Below are positions 1-9,072 of a stretch of DNA of 50,493 nucleotides, piece after piece. Source of the stretch: Actinomycetes bacterium. GTDB lineage: Bacteria > Actinomycetota > Acidimicrobiia > Acidimicrobiales > Acidimicrobiaceae. A program made the translations under genes and the position numbers. The stretch spans positions 1 through 50,493 of the forward strand of contig JAKAQR010000018.1 of the NCBI GenBank assembly GCA_021819725.1, given 5' to 3'. Each line of letters opens with the position of its first letter. Positions within the stretch are counted from its first letter, which is position 1. Under the pieces are notes generated by a model, which saw only the letters and a program-made list of their open reading frames with translations, did no database searches and was not told the origin of the DNA.

Positions 1-129
1 CTCTTCACCAACCAGGGTCCCCCAACCCTTGCTCTTGTGACCTGTGGTGGCCCCTTCACGGAGGTCCCCGGCGTGGGAGGCTCCTATGCCGACAACGTCA
101 TCGTGGAGGCGTCACCGGTTACGGCGTAG
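1..129 (+). CDS. Sortase, C-terminal end (partial)
   Basis: The frame is open from the first base of the window and ends at TAG 127-129, leaving 42 residues. It contains TLALVTCGGPF followed by YADNVIVEA. This matches the C-terminal part of class E/F sortases of Actinobacteria, where the Cys of the L-x-T-C motif is the nucleophile and the following strand reads roughly Y-x-D-N-V-V-V. Sortases are membrane-anchored transpeptidases that attach exported proteins to the cell wall or to each other. The catalytic His, the membrane anchor and the start lie outside the window. No protein in the window ends in an obvious LPxTG-type sorting signal, so its substrate is not visible here. Confidence 0.75.
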   Translation, partial: LFTNQGPPTLALVTCGGPFTEVPGVGGSYADNVIVEASPVTA

Positions 130-359
130 GACAAGCACGCCTCACTCCCAATCGACAACTCGAATGTGAACTTCTGAGCGGTGGTGACATACAAAGGTGG
201 GGCCTAAGCACAAATAACAATTCGTCGAGAATAGGACGACAAAGTCTCAGTCGCCATGAATAAGGTGACCGTATCCTCTGGAGTTGCTCATGATTGGACC
301 AGGGCTGACTCCGGATCGGGTGCCTGGCTCGAACGCCCAGAGTTGATGAGTCTGTGGAG

Positions 360-1046
360 CTACAGGACGGTCTTTGACGATACCTTGAGCTGGGTGTCGA
401 GTTCATAGACGATGGGTTCGCCGTTGGCGATTTCATACTCGACGATCTCATCGTCAGGGATCGACTCTAAGAACTTGACCATGGCGCGCAGGGAGTTTCC
501 ATGGGCGCTGACGAGGATCGCCTGATCTTCTTTAAGAAGAGGTATCATTCGTTCCTCCCAGTAGGGCATGACGCGGACCAACACGTCGGCGAGGGCCTCG
601 GTGTAGGGAACGTCGGTCGCTTTGAGGCCTCGGTAGCGCGGATCGCTCACGAAGTGCCGGTGCTCCTCTTCAGAGGTCTCCGGTGGCCGGACATCGTAAC
701 TCCTTCGCCAGATCTTCACCTGCTCCGCCCCAAAGCGTTCGGCCGTCTCTGCCTTGTTGAGTCCCGAGAGTCCTCCATAGTGACGCTCGTTGAGCCGCCA
801 GGTCTTCTCGACGGGCACCCATGAGCGATCAAGCACCTTGAGGACCTCGTCGGTGGTGTAGATCGAACGCTTCAGTACCGAGGTCAAGACGATGTCGGGT
901 AGGAGTCCAGCATCGCGCAGAAGTTCTCCGGCCCTCTTAGCCTCTTGGTAGCCCGTTGCCGTGAGGTCAACATCAACCCAACCAGTGAAGCGGTTCTCTT
1001 GGTTATACGTGCTCTGTCCGTGACGGAGGAGGATCAGGGTAGCCAT
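360..1046 (-). CDS. gpmA: 2,3-bisphosphoglycerate-dependent phosphoglycerate mutase
   Basis: This gene encodes a cytoplasmic glycolytic/gluconeogenic enzyme that interconverts 3- and 2-phosphoglycerate. The 228-residue length fits the dPGM family. The phospho-acceptor motif LLRHGQSTYN puts the catalytic His at residue 9. The substrate loop LKRSIYTTD, the acid motif NERHYGGLSGLNK and the second catalytic His in SAHGNSLRA are all present. The start is ATG at 1046, preceded closely by GAGG; an in-frame TTG three codons upstream (1055) would add MRA and is less likely, because the family starts right before the first beta strand. It converges with the sortase fragment and is followed on the same strand by no close gene. 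Confidence is high because all active-site motifs are intact. Confidence 0.95.
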   Translation of the reverse strand: MATLILLRHGQSTYNQENRFTGWVDVDLTATGYQEAKRAGELLRDAGLLPDIVLTSVLKRSIYTTDEVLKVLDRSWVPVEKTWRLNERHYGGLSGLNKAETAERFGAEQVKIWRRSYDVRPPETSEEEHRHFVSDPRYRGLKATDVPYTEALADVLVRVMPYWEERMIPLLKEDQAILVSAHGNSLRAMVKFLESIPDDEIVEYEIANGEPIVYELDTQLKVSSKTVL

Positions 1047-1109
1047 AGCCCTCAAGCCTAACGAACAATGTGGCCCCGAGGCAACCTGAGCACCTGAGTG
1101 GAGTGTCAG

Positions 1110-2999
1110 CTAGCCGAGGCAGACTGAGCTGATCTTGGCGATAATGACTTCACCAGTGCCGAGAGTTGCCGCAATCTCATCGTGGGTGAGACTCGTGAGC
1201 GTGGTGACGCCTTCGAGGCTGCGAGTCACGGCGAGCAGCGACCCGGTCTCCCCATTGCGGCACTCGAGGACGTTGTTATCGGGGTCGTAGGCGAACACCG
1301 TGGAACCGGCGACGCTGACTCGAAGCGTGTTTGGGAACGGTGGATCATGGATTCCGGTCTCATTTTTGAGCGGTCTGCCTGGTGACAGGGTTGGAGGGTT
1401 ACCTGGTGTGAGGTTGACAAAGCCAAGGGTTCCCCCCATCCCGGTGGCAACACGGAGCCAGACACGGTTAGTGATAGGGGTCATCGCAGCACCGCCGATT
1501 CCTCCCAACCCGGTTGTCAATGAGGAGACGAGGTCGCCAGTGGTTGGGTTTCGCACCTGGACCGTGACGGCGGAACCTCCATCTCCACAGAGCGACGTCA
1601 ACAAAGCGCTGCCATTGACAGAGCCTGCGACCTCAATCGACAGCGTCGCAGGGCGCGCGATGGTGATGGAAGTCCGGTGGCGCAGATCAGCGTCTAGCCC
1701 AACGATACCCCTCGTGGTGGAGATCCAGACTCTCTTGTCTACCACCGCGATAGAGGCGGCGTCCGCCGCGAGGTTGGGCGTTACAGAGAGGGTGCGTCGA
1801 TAGAGCATCGTAAGCGTGTCAGGATTGAGTACCTCGACGATGGAGGCGTTCTTTTGACTGGGTGGAGAGGCCAATACCCAAAGCTCCCCGTCTGCGTAGG
1901 TTGTCGCCTCGATAACGGGGAGCCGTGCCTGGGCTTCGACGGCACCGTTTACCGGATCAAACCGAACCAACTCACTCCCTTGGTCGGTCCTTTCATCAAG
2001 GACGAGCGCCTGATTATTGACCGTAGTGATCTCTTCCACCGGGACGGCATTGGTATAGGTCTTCATCGGGGTGAGGATTGGGTTCGGAGTAAGCGGGGGT
2101 CCTGCTAGGAGCATTAGTGGAGTTTGTCCTGGAGTAGTTAGTAATCCGACAATTTGGGACATAGTGGTCACCGATGCGATCGGTGGTGGGGTGATTGAGG
2201 GCCTTGCCCCATAGCCAGAGAGTGTCGTGATGGTGGTTGTTGTGAGCTTTTCGTGGTACGGTGTTGCCTGTTGGGCGATCTCGAGCTGCTTGATAAGTGG
2301 CTTTGCACCTTGGGTGACCCAGATCGAGAGGATGACATGGGTGAGTGCCTTCGTGATGGGAGGCCCGATGGAGTTTCCACTGCTCGGTACTGGGGGTGGT
2401 TCCTCGAGTCGTTCTTGCACCTGAGTTTGGAACTCAATGGTGGGGGTGCCATTCACCTGTGCTTGGCCAACCTCGCGGATCTGACCGATGGCGGGGTTGA
2501 TGAGGAACGGCAAGGGGGCGAGCGTCCTCGTGGAGTTCATGGTGCTGGGGTTGGCGAGCGATGCTTGTGGTGGTATTGCGAAGGCGAGCCACTGGGTCAC
2601 ACGGTCGGAGTGCGGTGTGGACGGGTCCGGCATGTACTGGGTGTCACCGATAGTGAGTTGTTCTTGCGTTCTACCGTGCGACGTTGGCAGCTCGAGTTGT
2701 GCGGCAGGTGGGTCGGTGGTTACGAGACCTGATAGTCGAGTGTCCTTCAACGTCTCTCGCCCCAGCGTCTCGTGAATAGTAGCGCTAACCGCATAGCCAC
2801 CCGTTGCGATTGTGTCACGATAGGCTTTGGTGAGCAACTCCTTGGCCCGTGCCGAGTTGACTTGTGCCGTGGAGTTGGTGTCACAGGCTGCGAGGATGAG
2901 CGAGAGAACCACAATCGTGACGAGCCAGATTCGGATGCTCAGCGAACGCGCGGTGCCTGCTGGCGTCCGCTTGTGTCCCCGCTGATCTGTGGCTCTCAT
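1110..2999 (-). CDS. Large exported lipoprotein with N-terminal LppX/LprG-like and propeller-like C-terminal parts
   Basis: The 629-residue product has a basic N-terminus, a hydrophobic stretch (about residues 22-37) and the lipobox LILAAC with Cys39, so it should be lipid-anchored outside the membrane. Residues about 45-250 begin with a helix (ARAKELLTKAYRDTIATGGY) and alternating strands, a pattern resembling mycobacterial LppX/LprG-type lipoproteins; this is a resemblance only. From about residue 300 the sequence repeats short blade-like units (LVRFDPVNGAV, ELWVLASP, VWISTTRGIVGLDADL), suggesting a beta-propeller, as in sensors or scaffolds. No catalytic motif is recognised. The ATG at 2999 has no clear ribosome binding site, so a leaderless message or another start is possible. 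Function unknown. Confidence 0.75.
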   Translation of the reverse strand: MRATDQRGHKRTPAGTARSLSIRIWLVTIVVLSLILAACDTNSTAQVNSARAKELLTKAYRDTIATGGYAVSATIHETLGRETLKDTRLSGLVTTDPPAAQLELPTSHGRTQEQLTIGDTQYMPDPSTPHSDRVTQWLAFAIPPQASLANPSTMNSTRTLAPLPFLINPAIGQIREVGQAQVNGTPTIEFQTQVQERLEEPPPVPSSGNSIGPPITKALTHVILSIWVTQGAKPLIKQLEIAQQATPYHEKLTTTTITTLSGYGARPSITPPPIASVTTMSQIVGLLTTPGQTPLMLLAGPPLTPNPILTPMKTYTNAVPVEEITTVNNQALVLDERTDQGSELVRFDPVNGAVEAQARLPVIEATTYADGELWVLASPPSQKNASIVEVLNPDTLTMLYRRTLSVTPNLAADAASIAVVDKRVWISTTRGIVGLDADLRHRTSITIARPATLSIEVAGSVNGSALLTSLCGDGGSAVTVQVRNPTTGDLVSSLTTGLGGIGGAAMTPITNRVWLRVATGMGGTLGFVNLTPGNPPTLSPGRPLKNETGIHDPPFPNTLRVSVAGSTVFAYDPDNNVLECRNGETGSLLAVTRSLEGVTTLTSLTHDEIAATLGTGEVIIAKISSVCLG

Positions 3000-3879
3000 C
3001 GGTCGTATGTTAGCCGAAATACAGAAAGTCGAGACGAAGATCTTGCTATTTTATGGGGTGATGTGCATTTATGGGGTGATGTTCGTAACCACTGGCCTGG
3101 GATGTGGATTGGGTCTGTGGTCGCGACTGGGCATCGTCGGTCGCACCCTGTTACTTGGGACATTCGGGCTTTGGCGTGTCCCGGGCATGAGCTCTGCTCA
3201 GGTGTTGGCAGTATCGTTAGCGTGTGGACGGTAGCGGCGTGGCGATATCGTTGTCTAATAAAGGCCCGCGGTCACGAAGCTTCTCTTCGGGAAGGCTCCA
3301 CCATGAGAGGTCATCACTTGCCGGCCCAGGTGAGACTACCGCCGAATCTTGGCACAACTTCGCTGATCAACACGATGCTTGTGGGAGGCGCATGCCTCTC
3401 TTGCGAGGGCTGTGGAGGCATCGCGCGTCTCTTGACCCTGCAAATACCGGAACCCGGACAATAGGTAACGCCGTTGACACCGGCCATTGTTGGAGGACAG
3501 GAGGGACCCGCCTGTTTTCGTCGGGGGTTCAGTGGATCGGGCCTCGGTGATGGCCATCACGAGCCAGGTACGAACTGGCTCGTCAGCTGTCCTCATGTTA
3601 TCTTTCCTCCATGCGAATGCGCTATCCAAGAGCGTGGGGGTGGATCTGCGCCTTGCCAGGGCGCACCATCATGCGTTCGAAAGAGGCTCCGCCGTACTTT
3701 TCAGAGAGGCTCCGCCATGCTCTCCAGAGAGGCTCCGCCGAGGGGGGTCTTCGAGGGCCGATCAGCCCAAGCGGCTGGGTTCTGAGCGGAGCTAGTCCCA
3801 GTTCTTTGCGGGTCGCGAGAGGACCAAAGACCTTTCTTCGAGGTTTTGGAATAAAGCTGATAGGTAGGATGTAGTAAAA
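3000..3879. other. Non-coding or unassigned region upstream of dnaK
   Basis: This stretch of nearly 900 bases lies between the divergent lipoprotein gene and dnaK. Short open frames exist on the plus strand, but none has a convincing ribosome binding site, family resemblance or consistent composition. A 15-base phrase built on TTATGGGGTGATG occurs twice near 3050-3080. A 23-base tandem repeat lies at 3682-3750 and the HspR operator follows at 3880-3900. The region probably holds the regulatory sequences of the two divergent transcription units and perhaps decayed genes that can no longer be recognised. Confidence 0.5.
3682..3750 (+). repeat. Three 23-bp tandem repeats upstream of dnaK
   Basis: The 12-base core AGAGGCTCCGCC begins at 3682, 3705 and 3728, exactly 23 bases apart. 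The remaining 11 bases of each unit diverge. A weaker relative, GGAAGGCTCCACCATG, is seen near 3291. The constant spacing of about two helical turns, with a conserved core and variable rest, is what one would expect of a protein-binding array, but it could also be a simple slipped repeat. Confidence 0.7.
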
Positions 3880-3900
3880 CTTGATATACTTACACTCAAG
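3880..3900 (+). promoter_or_regulatory. HAIR element (HspR operator) before dnaK
   Basis: The actinobacterial HAIR consensus is CTTGAGT, seven free bases, then ACTCAAG. Here the left half is CTTGATA (5 of 7 matches) at 3880-3886, the spacer is exactly 7 bases, and the right half ACTCAAG at 3894-3900 is perfect. It sits 31 bases before the dnaK start, and hspR itself is the fourth gene of the operon. A TATACT hexamer (3885-3890) overlapping the operator could be the -10 box, so that bound HspR would block RNA polymerase; no clear -35 box was found. Confidence 0.85.
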
Positions 3901-3930
3901 TATTTGGTAACAGCTAATAAGGAGGCTCGA

Positions 3931-5790
3931 GTGGCCAAAGCAGTAGGCATCGATCTTGGAACGACGAACTCCGTCGTCTCGGTTCTCGAAGGGGGTGACC
4001 CTACCGTCATCCCGAACTCGGAGGGTGGGCGAACCACACCTTCGATTGTCGCATTCTCAAAGACCGGTGAGGTACTCGTCGGTGAGGTCGCCAAGCGGCA
4101 GGCGATCACCAACCCTGATCGGACGATCCGATCAGTCAAGCGTCACATGGGCACGGACTGGACCATCGACATCGATGGCAAGAAGTACACCCCACAGGAG
4201 ATCAGTTCACGTATCCTCTCCAAACTCAAGAGAGACGCAGAGGCCTACCTTGGTGACACGGTCAACCAGGCGGTTATCACGGTCCCGGCCTACTTTGACG
4301 ACGCGCAGCGCACCGCCACCAAAGAGGCAGGTCAAATCGCTGGCCTTGAGGTACTTCGCATCATCAATGAGCCGACGGCTGCCGCACTCGCCTACGGTCT
4401 CGATAAGGAGACCGAGGATCAGACGGTCCTCGTCTTCGACCTCGGTGGTGGTACCTTTGACGTCTCGGTCCTTGAGATCGGTGACGGCGTCTTCGAGGTC
4501 AAGTCCACCGCCGGTAACACCCAACTCGGTGGTGACGACTGGGATCAGCGGATCATCGACTGGATGATCAAGTCCTTTAAGGATAACGAAGGGGTCGATC
4601 TCGGCGCCGACAAGATGGCGATGCAGCGACTCAAGGAGTCGGCTGAGAAGGCCAAGATCGAGCTCTCGGCCTCGCTCGAGACCACGATCAACATCCCCTT
4701 TATCTCTGCAACGTCAGAGGGTCCAAAGCACCTTGAGATGAAGCTGACTCGTTCACGCTTCCAGGAGCTCACCGCCGACCTCGTGCAGGCTTGCAAGGGT
4801 CCCTTCGAGCAGGCGATCAAGGATGCCGGCCTCACCGTTGGTAAGGTCGATCACGTGGTGCTCGTTGGCGGATCTACCCGTATGCCAGCGATCCAGGATC
4901 TTGTCCAGCAGATGACGGGCAAGGAGCCACACCGTGGTGTGAACCCCGATGAGGTGGTTGCGGTTGGTGCGGCTATCCAGGCTGGTGTGTTGAAAGGTGA
5001 GGTCAAGGACGTACTGCTCCTCGACGTGACACCGTTGTCGCTCGGTATCGAGACCAAGGGTGGCGTCATGACTAAGCTCATCGAACGCAACACCACCATC
5101 CCGACCAAGCGGACCGAGGTCTTCACGACCGCTGATGATAATCAGCCCTCCGTTGAGATCCATGTCCTTCAGGGTGAGCGCGAGATGGCCTCCTATAACA
5201 AGACGCTCGGCCGTTTCCAACTCGTTGGAATTCCGCCAGCGCCTCGTGGTATTCCCCAAATTGAGGTGACCTTTGACATCGATGCGAACGGTATCGTGCA
5301 CGTCTCCGCCAAGGATCGCGCAACCAATAAGGAACAATCCATCACCATCACCGGCACGACCGCACTCTCCAAGGAGGAGATCGACCAGATGATGCGCGAC
5401 GCAGAGGCCCATGTCGCCGAGGACAAGCAGCGCAAAGAGGAGGCGGAGGTTCGCAACAACGCCGACACGCTCGTCTACCAGACCGAGAAGCTCCTCGCCG
5501 AACAGGGCGACAAGCTTGAGGGTCCGGAGCGGGACAAGGTGACAGAGGCTCTCAACGAAGTCAAGCACTCACTTGACGGTACCGATATCGCAGCCATCAA
5601 AACCGCAACGGATGCGTTGATGTCGGCTTCCCAGGGATTCACCCAGCGGCTCTATGAGGAGGCCTCACGTCAGGCCTCTGCCAGTGGAGCCGGGGATGGC
5701 ACTGCCGGGCCCAGCGGGTCCGATGGCGATGCCGGTGGCAGTGACGACGATGTCGTCGATGCTGAGATCGTCGACGAACCCAAGGAGTGA
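3931..5790 (+). CDS. dnaK: Molecular chaperone DnaK (Hsp70)
   Basis: This gene encodes an ATP-driven cytoplasmic chaperone that binds exposed hydrophobic segments and works with DnaJ and GrpE. The start is GTG 3931, giving [14 protein letters not shown], with AAGGAGG at 3919-3925 five bases upstream; the open frame reaches further up but without a ribosome binding site. The product has 619 residues, normal for actinobacterial DnaK. The nucleotide-binding domain shows [19 protein letters not shown] and [11 protein letters not shown]. The substrate domain follows ([17 protein letters not shown]), then a helical lid and the usual acidic tail ending [12 protein letters not shown]. It is first gene of the heat-shock operon, under the HAIR operator. 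grpE begins 5 bases after its stop. Confidence 0.98.
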   Translation: MAKAVGIDLGTTNSVVSVLEGGDPTVIPNSEGGRTTPSIVAFSKTGEVLVGEVAKRQAITNPDRTIRSVKRHMGTDWTIDIDGKKYTPQEISSRILSKLKRDAEAYLGDTVNQAVITVPAYFDDAQRTATKEAGQIAGLEVLRIINEPTAAALAYGLDKETEDQTVLVFDLGGGTFDVSVLEIGDGVFEVKSTAGNTQLGGDDWDQRIIDWMIKSFKDNEGVDLGADKMAMQRLKESAEKAKIELSASLETTINIPFISATSEGPKHLEMKLTRSRFQELTADLVQACKGPFEQAIKDAGLTVGKVDHVVLVGGSTRMPAIQDLVQQMTGKEPHRGVNPDEVVAVGAAIQAGVLKGEVKDVLLLDVTPLSLGIETKGGVMTKLIERNTTIPTKRTEVFTTADDNQPSVEIHVLQGEREMASYNKTLGRFQLVGIPPAPRGIPQIEVTFDIDANGIVHVSAKDRATNKEQSITITGTTALSKEEIDQMMRDAEAHVAEDKQRKEEAEVRNNADTLVYQTEKLLAEQGDKLEGPERDKVTEALNEVKHSLDGTDIAAIKTATDALMSASQGFTQRLYEEASRQASASGAGDGTAGPSGSDGDAGGSDDDVVDAEIVDEPKE

Positions 5791-5795
5791 TGCGC

Positions 5796-6572
5796 GTGGC
5801 CGATGAGAGATTCGACGAAGAGCACCAGAGCGCTCACGATTCCCACCGTACTCAGGGTTCCCAGGGTGCCAACGAGCACCAGGGTGCCCAAGGGCACGAC
5901 AGAGCTAAGGAGGAGACGCCTTTCGACGGAGAGGCGTCCTCCTCTGGGAGTGGGCGCTCGGACGCGACCAGCAGGACGGGTGAAAACACCCCAGATGATC
6001 AAGAACCGGAGGTCAACCCGTCTGATGAGGGGCTAGATGCCAAAGCTGATGAGGATCCCTCCATCCGTGGAGAGGAGGCCGGGGAGGAGTTCGATCTCGA
6101 TGCGCTCGATTTTGAACCTGAGATCAACGATCCCCTCGCAGATGCTGAGCGCGAACGGGACTCCTATCTCGAGGCACTGCAGCGTCTCCAGGCTGACTTT
6201 GAGAACTACAAAAAGCGAGTCGCCAGACAGCAGAGTGAGCTTGGGGCCGCAGGATCTCGGGCGTTGGTGACCAAGTTGCTTCCAGCGCTTGACACCTTGA
6301 CACTTGCACTCGCTCATGCGACCTCGGAGTCAGGATCGGACGAGGTCGCCTCGGTGCTCTCCCAGATCAGTGCCTCCTTCTTGGAGGTGCTAGCCAAGGA
6401 GGGCTTAGAGGTGATCGAGCCCCTCGGCAAGCGCTTCAATCCCGAAGAGGCGGAGGCGGTTGCCCACGATGAAGGAGACGGTGAACCGACGGTGAGCGAG
6501 GTCTTTCGTGTTGGCTACCGCTGGAACGGACAGACTCTGCGACCCGCGATGGTGAAGGTCACCGGTTCGTGA
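5796..6572 (+). CDS. grpE: Nucleotide exchange factor GrpE
   Basis: GrpE releases ADP from DnaK and so resets the chaperone cycle. The preferred start is GTG 5796 (MADERFDEEH), 8 bases after the AAGGAG that overlaps the dnaK stop; ATG 5790 and GTG 5787 in the same frame are too close to that site. The first 100 or so residues are acidic, Gln/Gly/Asp-rich and probably disordered, longer than in many GrpE proteins. The conserved part begins near residue 110 with a long helix (ERDSYLEALQRLQADFENYKKRVARQQ) and ends in the beta-domain (YRWNGQTLRPAMVKV). It is almost certainly co-transcribed with dnaK and dnaJ. Confidence 0.95.
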   Translation: MADERFDEEHQSAHDSHRTQGSQGANEHQGAQGHDRAKEETPFDGEASSSGSGRSDATSRTGENTPDDQEPEVNPSDEGLDAKADEDPSIRGEEAGEEFDLDALDFEPEINDPLADAERERDSYLEALQRLQADFENYKKRVARQQSELGAAGSRALVTKLLPALDTLTLALAHATSESGSDEVASVLSQISASFLEVLAKEGLEVIEPLGKRFNPEEAEAVAHDEGDGEPTVSEVFRVGYRWNGQTLRPAMVKVTGS

Positions 6573-6588
6573 GAGATGGAGGTAACGA

Positions 6589-7692
6589 ATGCCACCACAG
6601 CGCGAGTGGTTCGAAAAGGATTACTATAAGGTCCTCGGAGTTCCATCGACGGCGACGGACAAGGAGATAACCAAGGCCTACCGAGCGCTTGCTCGAAAAT
6701 ACCATCCTGACTCGAACGCTGGCCATGAGGAACAGTTCAAGGAGGTCTCGGCCGCCTACGACGTGCTCGGTGACGCTACCAAGCGCAAGGAGTACGACGA
6801 GGTTCGCCGAATGGGCCCGATGGCCTCGGGCCTCGGTGGTATGGGTTCCAACGCTTCAGGCAACGGAAACTTTAATGTACACTCGGAGGATCTTGGCGAT
6901 CTGATCGGGAACCTCTTTAATCGAGGGAAACGGACGAGTGGCCCAAAGCGTGGCGAGGACCAGAGCGCCGAGGTTCGTCTCAGCTTTGCCGACGCTGCCG
7001 CAGGGGCAACGGCTTCGGTGTTGGTGATCGGGGAGACCTCATGTTCTGTATGTAACGGTACCGGTGCCGCCCCAGGAACGGTACCAAAGGTCTGTGCCCG
7101 GTGTAACGGATCGGGATCGGTCTCTGATAACCAGGGATTCTTCTCCTTCTCCCAGCCCTGTCCAGCCTGTCATGGTCGAGGACTGATTATCGAAAATCCC
7201 TGTCCCGCCTGTAGGGGAACAGGAACCGAACACCGCGCTCGCACCGTGAAGGTTCGTATCCCGGCTGGGGTGGAGCCAGAACAGACGATCCGGGTTCGTG
7301 GCAAGGGTGCTCCCGGCAAGAGCGGAGGACCCTCGGGTGACCTCCTGGTGAAGGTTCACGTCGATCCGGATCCTCGCTTTGGTCGCAAGGGAGCTGATCT
7401 GACCACCAAGGTTGCGATCAGCTTCGCTGATGCTGCCCTTGGGGGTACGGTGAGCGCACCCTCGTTGACTGGCCCAGTGACGCTCAAGATTCCGGCAGGT
7501 ACCCATTCGGGACAGACCTTTAGGGTCCGAGGGCGGGGATTGCCAAACCCAAGGAAGAAGAATACCGTCGGTGATCTGCTGGTAACGGTAGAGATCGTCG
7601 TTCCGGCGGCACTCGATGCACGACAGAAGAAGTATCTCCAGGACTATCACAAGGTCTTTGGGGACAAAGGGGAAGAGAAGGTAGGAGGCTAG
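6589..7692 (+). CDS. dnaJ: Co-chaperone DnaJ (Hsp40, type I)
   Basis: DnaJ delivers unfolded clients to DnaK and triggers its ATPase. The 367-residue product has an N-terminal J-domain (YYKVLGVPSTATDKEITKAYRALARKYHPDSN) with the essential HPD motif near residue 39, a Gly-rich linker (GLGGMGSNASGNGN), and four zinc-binding CxxCxGxG units (CSVCNGTG, CARCNGSG, CPACHGRG, CPACRGTG). The C-terminal client-binding domains include VKVRIPAGVEPEQTIRVRGKG. A GGAGG stands just upstream of ATG 6589. The gene begins 16 bases after grpE and ends 7 bases before hspR. Confidence 0.97.
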   Translation: MPPQREWFEKDYYKVLGVPSTATDKEITKAYRALARKYHPDSNAGHEEQFKEVSAAYDVLGDATKRKEYDEVRRMGPMASGLGGMGSNASGNGNFNVHSEDLGDLIGNLFNRGKRTSGPKRGEDQSAEVRLSFADAAAGATASVLVIGETSCSVCNGTGAAPGTVPKVCARCNGSGSVSDNQGFFSFSQPCPACHGRGLIIENPCPACRGTGTEHRARTVKVRIPAGVEPEQTIRVRGKGAPGKSGGPSGDLLVKVHVDPDPRFGRKGADLTTKVAISFADAALGGTVSAPSLTGPVTLKIPAGTHSGQTFRVRGRGLPNPRKKNTVGDLLVTVEIVVPAALDARQKKYLQDYHKVFGDKGEEKVGG

Positions 7693-7699
7693 AGGCTAG

Positions 7700-8125
7700 A
7701 TGGCAAGTGATATCGGAGGCCAGGCCAGGCGCGGCGCCTTCGAGGGTGCCGCCATCGGAAGGGGGGTGTATGTGATCTCGGTGGCTGCCGAGCTCGCTGG
7801 CATGCACCCTCAGACCTTACGGGTCTATGAACGACGGGGTCTGCTTGAACCGAACCGCACCGGGGGCGGCTCAAGGCGCTATAGCGAACACGATCTCGAG
7901 CGGCTACGGCGAATTGCCGAGCTGACCGATGCAGGGCTCAATATCGAAGGTGTGCGCCGAGTGATCGAGTTAGAGGCTGAAGTCGCCGAACTCAGAGCTG
8001 AGCTCGAACGTGAGCGAGAGCTGGCACGGTTGCGGGAGAAGGAGATCCATCGCCATTACCGGCGTGATCTCGTTCCGCTTTCCCAGGCGGTGGTACACGT
8101 CAAGACCACCCAGATTCGACGCTAA
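7700..8125 (+). CDS. hspR: Heat-shock repressor HspR (MerR family)
   Basis: HspR is the MerR-family autorepressor that binds HAIR sites with DnaK as co-repressor. The recognition core is YVISVAAELAGMHPQTLRVYERRGLLEPNRTGGGSRRYSEHDLERLRRI, the winged helix-turn-helix typical of HspR, followed by a coiled coil (EAEVAELRAELERERELARLREKE). ATG 7700 follows GGAGG by about 11 bases and gives 141 residues; the first 22 are not conserved in the family as I know it, and a GTG near 7768 just before the YVISV segment is an alternative start. The tail HRHYRRDLVPLSQAVVHVKTTQIRR is unusual to me. It is the last gene of the dnaK run and presumably controls the operator at 3880-3900. Confidence 0.93.
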   Translation: MASDIGGQARRGAFEGAAIGRGVYVISVAAELAGMHPQTLRVYERRGLLEPNRTGGGSRRYSEHDLERLRRIAELTDAGLNIEGVRRVIELEAEVAELRAELERERELARLREKEIHRHYRRDLVPLSQAVVHVKTTQIRR

Positions 8126-8413
8126 GGACTCTGGTTCGTCGTCATTGTGGGTCGGCTTACCGAGCAACTGAGGTGCGACAACCTAGCCCATGGGGACTAG
8201 GACGTGAGGGCGAGAACGGGGGTCCGAGTCGTGACGGTTGGAGAACGCGCCGGTGGTCGACGATCGACGGCACGTAACCGTCGTCGATCTCTTCGCCATC
8301 ACACCTCGAGTCAGGGCGTCATCAGTGCCGATCGGACTGGAGAACGTAGCAACCGAGAGAAGGAGCTGCTTCTTGGACTGGCAAGAGCATAATACAAGGG
8401 TTGGCGATGCGAA

Positions 8414-8451
8414 GAGACAACACCACAACGAGACAACACCACAACGAGACA
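8414..8451 (+). repeat. 16-bp tandem repeat (2.4 copies)
   Basis: The unit GAGACAACACCACAAC occurs exactly at 8414-8429 and 8430-8445 and a third copy starts at 8446 (GAGACA) before diverging. It lies in the hspR-clpB spacer. No function is suggested by the sequence. Confidence 0.8.
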
Positions 8452-8696
8452 GTGACCCGCACCTTTTACTCCCAACAGGTTCCTTTGGTCAATACAGCTC
8501 ATGGCGCAGATGCGAGACAATGGCTAGTGATGTACAGGTGGTAGCAAACAGGCTCGATCTAACATGGCCAATGCAAACGGGACCACTGCAACAGTGCCCA
8601 TGCAGTACGGCCAACGCGGCAGAGCCAGTCAGACAATGGGGTACAACTCTGGAGAGACCAACCGACGTGGTGAACCAGTTGAAACCGGCGGTGGAG

Positions 8697-8743
8697 CCAA
8701 TGCAACTGGACCAGTGGGGCGAGACCAATGCAACTGAACCAGT
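8697..8743 (+). repeat. 28-bp spaced degenerate repeat
   Basis: CCAATGCAACTG(G/A)ACCAGT occurs at 8697-8715 and 8725-8743, 28 bases apart, with one mismatch. A weaker relative (CCAATGCAAACGGGACCA) lies near 8568. These look like decayed tandem duplications in non-coding DNA. Confidence 0.65.
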
Positions 8744-8775
8744 AGGACCCAGCAGGCGAGCGAGAGGGCGCGAAC

Positions 8776-9072
8776 GTGATACGAACGATGAGTCTCCATT
8801 CCCGGAATGCCAGGAGATATGCGCTGGACGAGGGCGAGTTGGACCCAGAACCACCTACTGGCACCGATGACTCGATGGAATCCAGTCGCCTAGGACGACG
8901 GCCGTTAGGCGGCTGGCATGATCGCCGGATCCTTTGGCGGTCACCGGCGACCTTGGGGGTGAGAGAAAAGAGTCACCTGGCCCTAGCGGGGTGGCAGTTG
9001 TTGGCGTTAGAACAGGTGATTGGGGTTTGTGAAGAGCGTCAACCAGATGACGATGAACAGATGGAATCGTAA
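8776..9072 (+). CDS. Possible small protein before clpB (hypothetical)
   Basis: The frame starts at GTG 8776, 8 bases after a purine-rich GAGAGGG, and encodes 98 residues, ending 17 bases before clpB. The product is acidic at both ends (DEGELDPEPP, PDDDEQMES) with a central segment SHLALAGWQLLALEQVIGVCEE that could form one helix. I do not recognise a family. Position just before clpB would fit co-transcription, but the surrounding spacer is repeat-rich and the frame may be fortuitous. Confidence 0.3.
   Translation: MIRTMSLHSRNARRYALDEGELDPEPPTGTDDSMESSRLGRRPLGGWHDRRILWRSPATLGVREKSHLALAGWQLLALEQVIGVCEERQPDDDEQMES

Noticed and set aside
2989..3234. 81-residue frame resembling a small membrane protein (ILLFYGVMCIYGVMFVTTGLG)
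   Set aside because: It overlaps the lipoprotein start on the opposite strand and the hydrophobic part is generated by a duplicated TTATGGGGTGATG phrase; no ribosome binding site.
4753..5568. 271-residue frame antisense to dnaK
   Set aside because: Shadow of the conserved dnaK coding sequence; GC-rich codon bias keeps the opposite strand open.
8238..8870. 210-residue open frame between hspR and clpB
   Set aside because: The protein is a mixture of repeat-derived low-complexity sequence (PMQTGPLQQ, PMQLDQWG), has no ribosome binding site or family resemblance, and overlaps the better-placed small frame at 8776.
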